Assembly: GCF_046244365.1 (NCBI RefSeq)
Contig: NZ_CP176395.1
Coordinates: 7,874,001 to 7,938,000, forward strand
DNA: 64,000 nucleotides
Reading direction: 5' to 3'
DNA from: Paenibacillus_V sp046244365
GTDB lineage: Bacteria; Bacillota; Bacilli; Paenibacillales; NBRC-103111
Positions 62,207 through 64,000 of the stretch are shown piece after piece. A model generated the notes under the pieces. The model saw nothing but the letters and a program-made list of their open reading frames with translations, made no database searches and was not told where the DNA came from. Positions within the stretch are counted from its first letter, which is position 1. Every line of letters begins with the position of its first letter. The translations under genes were made by a program, and so were the position numbers.

Positions 62207-62851
62207 TCAAATTACTACTCCCATTTTTGAAAGAACCCGATCCATTTCATCAAAATGTTCATTGTCGCTTGAAGCATAGATCAAATCAAAACTATCGTCA
62301 TTTTTCATCACTGTTATTATGCTGTCATCGTAATTCCCATAAAATTCGATGCCAACCCAATGCCGAAAGGAAATACCTTTATTTTTAAAATTTTCACGAA
62401 TAAAATCCAAGTCGGTTTGTTCAATGGAATAGAACGATTCACAGCCGTATTCAAGAGCGAATACGGTTTGCAAATAGGCCATCGCATGGAAAAAATCGGT
62501 CAATGTTTCAAATTCCTTTTTCCATACCTTTTCATCGTAACTCATATAGACAGGGGGATTGGACCTGGATAAATCGTTCTTACGGATTCCCCAAACACAG
62601 ACACGCTGATTCTCGCAATAAAAAATTAAATATTCGCTATGTTTGAAGTATTGGAGTTGCTCGGGTTTGATCAAACTATCTTGCGTATGATTCAGCCGCT
62701 CGTCTTTACCGAGTTCCGAATAATAATCTATAAACACCTGGGGCAATTCACCAAAATTACTTTTTATGGTTTGTATCTCTTCATGACTAAACCCGTTTCG
62801 TTTCGTAATATGAAACAGCTTTTTAATCAATGTAAAATCAGTCATCCGCAT
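62207..62851 (-). CDS. SMI1/KNR4 (SUKH)-like protein
   Basis: 214 residues. The pattern EEIQTIKSNFGELPQVFIDYYSELG near the start, then LIKPEQLQYF, LIFYCENQRVCVWGIRK and DPPVY-like PPVYMSYDEKVW, fits the SUKH superfamily, whose members often serve as immunity proteins against contact-dependent or polymorphic toxins. No toxin gene is visible nearby. AAGGA lies 9 bases before the ATG at 62851. It is AT-rich like the neighbouring GNAT gene, suggesting an accessory patch. Confidence 0.72.
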   Translation of the reverse strand: MRMTDFTLIKKLFHITKRNGFSHEEIQTIKSNFGELPQVFIDYYSELGKDERLNHTQDSLIKPEQLQYFKHSEYLIFYCENQRVCVWGIRKNDLSRSNPPVYMSYDEKVWKKEFETLTDFFHAMAYLQTVFALEYGCESFYSIEQTDLDFIRENFKNKGISFRHWVGIEFYGNYDDSIITVMKNDDSFDLIYASSDNEHFDEMDRVLSKMGVVI

Positions 62852-62955
62852 CACACCATATCCTTGTATAATTTTCCATCGATTGACTTAAGAATATTCC
62901 AAGTCGGTCTCCTTGACCATCAAGGGGCATGTTATACACCCATTTTACCATATCT

Positions 62956-63114
62956 TTACTCCACTATCCGTATATCCGTAGCATTTCCTTCGCTATCCGC
63001 TTTTCCGCCGACAAGAGAAATAGTTCCTCCTGCGTGTTCCTCTTTAGCGCTGCGCTTAATTACCAACCATTTTCCACTGTAGTAAACCGCACCTTCGACA
63101 TTTACAATGAACAT
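62956..63114 (-). pseudogene. Nudix hydrolase fragment
   Basis: A 52-residue frame behind a perfect GGAGGT site. It reads MFIVNVEGAVYYSGKWLVIK, then RSAKEEHAGGTISLVGGK, the normal start of a Nudix hydrolase up to the first glycines of the Nudix box, then breaks off at ATDIRIVE before the E-x2-E-E-x-G catalytic part. No continuation in another frame is evident, so the 3' part appears deleted. The remnant is too short for activity. Confidence 0.7.
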
Positions 63115-63126
63115 TCAAGGACCTCC

Positions 63127-63402
63127 TCACCGATTAGAATCTCCTTTTGAAAAGCGATTGGAAGTCGACCTCATTCTGTGCTCTAACCGTACTAATCCTC
63201 TCCTATCCGGGTTCACCCGCAAGAAGAAATCCACGTGCTTCCTGAACTGTATCACCATTTGTTCATACCATGCGCTTTTAACATAACAAGGGATCCGGAC
63301 CGCTAGATTCGGTAAAAAATAAAAGACTAAGCAACCGGGAGCAAGAACGAGGAAACGCAAGTTCTCATTTTCAGAAAATGCTCCCGGCCAATAACGCTTC
63401 AA
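63127..63402 (-). CDS. Doubtful small hypothetical protein
   Basis: An open frame of 91 residues that ends right at the Shine-Dalgarno sequence of the Nudix fragment (TGA then GGAGGT), as in an operon. An internal ATG (MVIQFRKHVDFFLRVNPDRR) would give 43 residues. No family is recognised, and there is no clear ribosome binding site. The stretch 63403-63508 shows no gene. Confidence 0.25.
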   Translation of the reverse strand: MKRYWPGAFSENENLRFLVLAPGCLVFYFLPNLAVRIPCYVKSAWYEQMVIQFRKHVDFFLRVNPDRRGLVRLEHRMRSTSNRFSKGDSNR

Positions 63403-63508
63403 TCAATCCAAAAAGGCGAACATTTGTTTTTGCCGTTTGCCCTTTACGGAGGTCGACTGCTACGATAAGAACACTTTTACCACCTATTTTTTGGGAGGAT
63501 GGACTCCG

Positions 63509-64000
63509 TTGTTAAAAATGCCAGATTGGATCGTTTTTTTCGCGAGGCAGCTTGGCCGCTCCAAGGGCGCCTTTCTGCTCGTCACGCTGCTTACCGTTGC
63601 AGCCGCTCTGTGCGGGGCGGCCGCGCCGCTGCTGATCGGACGGTTGATGGACGCCATCGCGCTGCACGGAGGAGAGGGCATGCCGGGAATCTCCCTTCTG
63701 CTGGTAGGGGCCTTGCTGCTGTCCGAGTTGTGCATGGCGGTACGAACCTACGTGTCGGCCAAGACGATGATCAAGCTGTCCTACTCGCTGACCGAAGAAA
63801 CGCTAGCGGCCGTACTCCGCACCTCCTCGCTTTTTTTCACGAAAACGGCGAGAGGCGAGCTTCTGCAGAGATGCACGCAGGACACGAGGGTAATCCAGCA
63901 GTTTGGCTTATCCGCGCTTCCCGGCTTTGCTCAAGAGCTCCTGCTCGCCGGCGTGGCGCTGGTCGTCATTTTCCGCTGGAACGGACTGCTTGCCGGGGTG
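63509..64000 (+). CDS. ABC exporter, transmembrane domain (N-terminal part, cut by the window edge)
   Basis: 164 residues are visible. A TTG at 63509 follows GGGAGGA; an ATG at 63518 is the next choice. The sequence has the type I exporter layout: helix 1 AFLLVTLLTVAAALCGAAAPLLIGRLMDA, helix 2 ISLLLVGALLLSELCMAVRTY, then the cytoplasmic coupling part SLFFTKTARGELLQRCTQDTRVIQQF and the start of helix 3. The ATPase domain would lie beyond the window. Confidence 0.88.
   Translation, partial: MLKMPDWIVFFARQLGRSKGAFLLVTLLTVAAALCGAAAPLLIGRLMDAIALHGGEGMPGISLLLVGALLLSELCMAVRTYVSAKTMIKLSYSLTEETLAAVLRTSSLFFTKTARGELLQRCTQDTRVIQQFGLSALPGFAQELLLAGVALVVIFRWNGLLAGV

Overview
The window looks like chromosomal DNA of a Gram-positive, spore-forming bacterium of the Paenibacillaceae type. 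This is inferred from the high-50s G+C coding DNA (by eye), strong AGGAGG-like ribosome binding sites, frequent GTG/TTG starts, surface proteins with three SLH domains, a SpoIID/LytB-domain protein, lipoprotein ABC binding proteins, and several families of short intergenic palindromes. I found no rRNA, tRNA, CRISPR array or prophage.

Layout. 1-5.4 kb: pyrE, two AraC regulators, an aldo/keto reductase, and two small conserved genes. 5.5-10 kb: a nitroreductase and a very large SpoIID-Big2-SLH surface protein whose signal peptide is split off by a one-base frameshift. 10.2-14 kb: a Gfo/Idh dehydrogenase plus TIM-barrel isomerase pair, a frameshifted acetyltransferase and a HAD phosphatase. 14.1-16.4 kb: an IS110/IS1111-type insertion sequence sitting inside an array of 20-nt palindromic units, followed by a 40-bp triplicate repeat. 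16.4-20.7 kb: a molybdenum-enzyme island (mobB-mobA, DUF2294, FdhF/YdeP-type oxidoreductase). 20.9-21.3 kb: a perfect 28-copy hexanucleotide tract and palindromes. 21.5-30 kb: mostly leftward housekeeping genes (MBL hydrolase, suhB-like, TauE, fabI, uvsE, ddl, amidase-domain protein). 30.2-33 kb: aconitase with its own promoter and a structured leader. 33.2-43 kb: two paralogous TetR regulators with a hydrolase and an efflux pump, coaA, the lrgAB pair, a PhnP-like MBL enzyme, a GNAT-S66 peptidase fusion and a Cof-type phosphatase. 43.4-53.8 kb: a leftward phosphorus-related run. It holds a GbsR-type regulator divergent from a 2-aminoethylphosphonate-type ABC importer, then a HAD phosphatase, an SMR transporter, a secreted metallophosphoesterase and an SLH protein. 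54-61.4 kb: an unusual oligopeptide-type ABC system. 61.5-63.4 kb: an AT-rich patch with a GNAT, an SMI1/KNR4-like protein and a truncated Nudix gene. The window ends inside an ABC exporter gene.

The most unusual items are as follows. (i) A family-5 peptide-binding lipoprotein appears circularly permuted, with the C-lobe segment first; it is encoded beside OppB/OppC permeases that both carry long N-terminal membrane extensions. (ii) A GNAT acetyltransferase is fused to an S66 (MccF/LD-carboxypeptidase) domain. (iii) The IS110-type element has its transposase ribosome binding site buried in a 9-bp stem, and its 3' flank is rich in long inverted repeats that could be a guide-type RNA. (iv) The hexanucleotide tract and the palindromic arrays are notable. 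All function calls come from reading motifs by eye; no database search was run.
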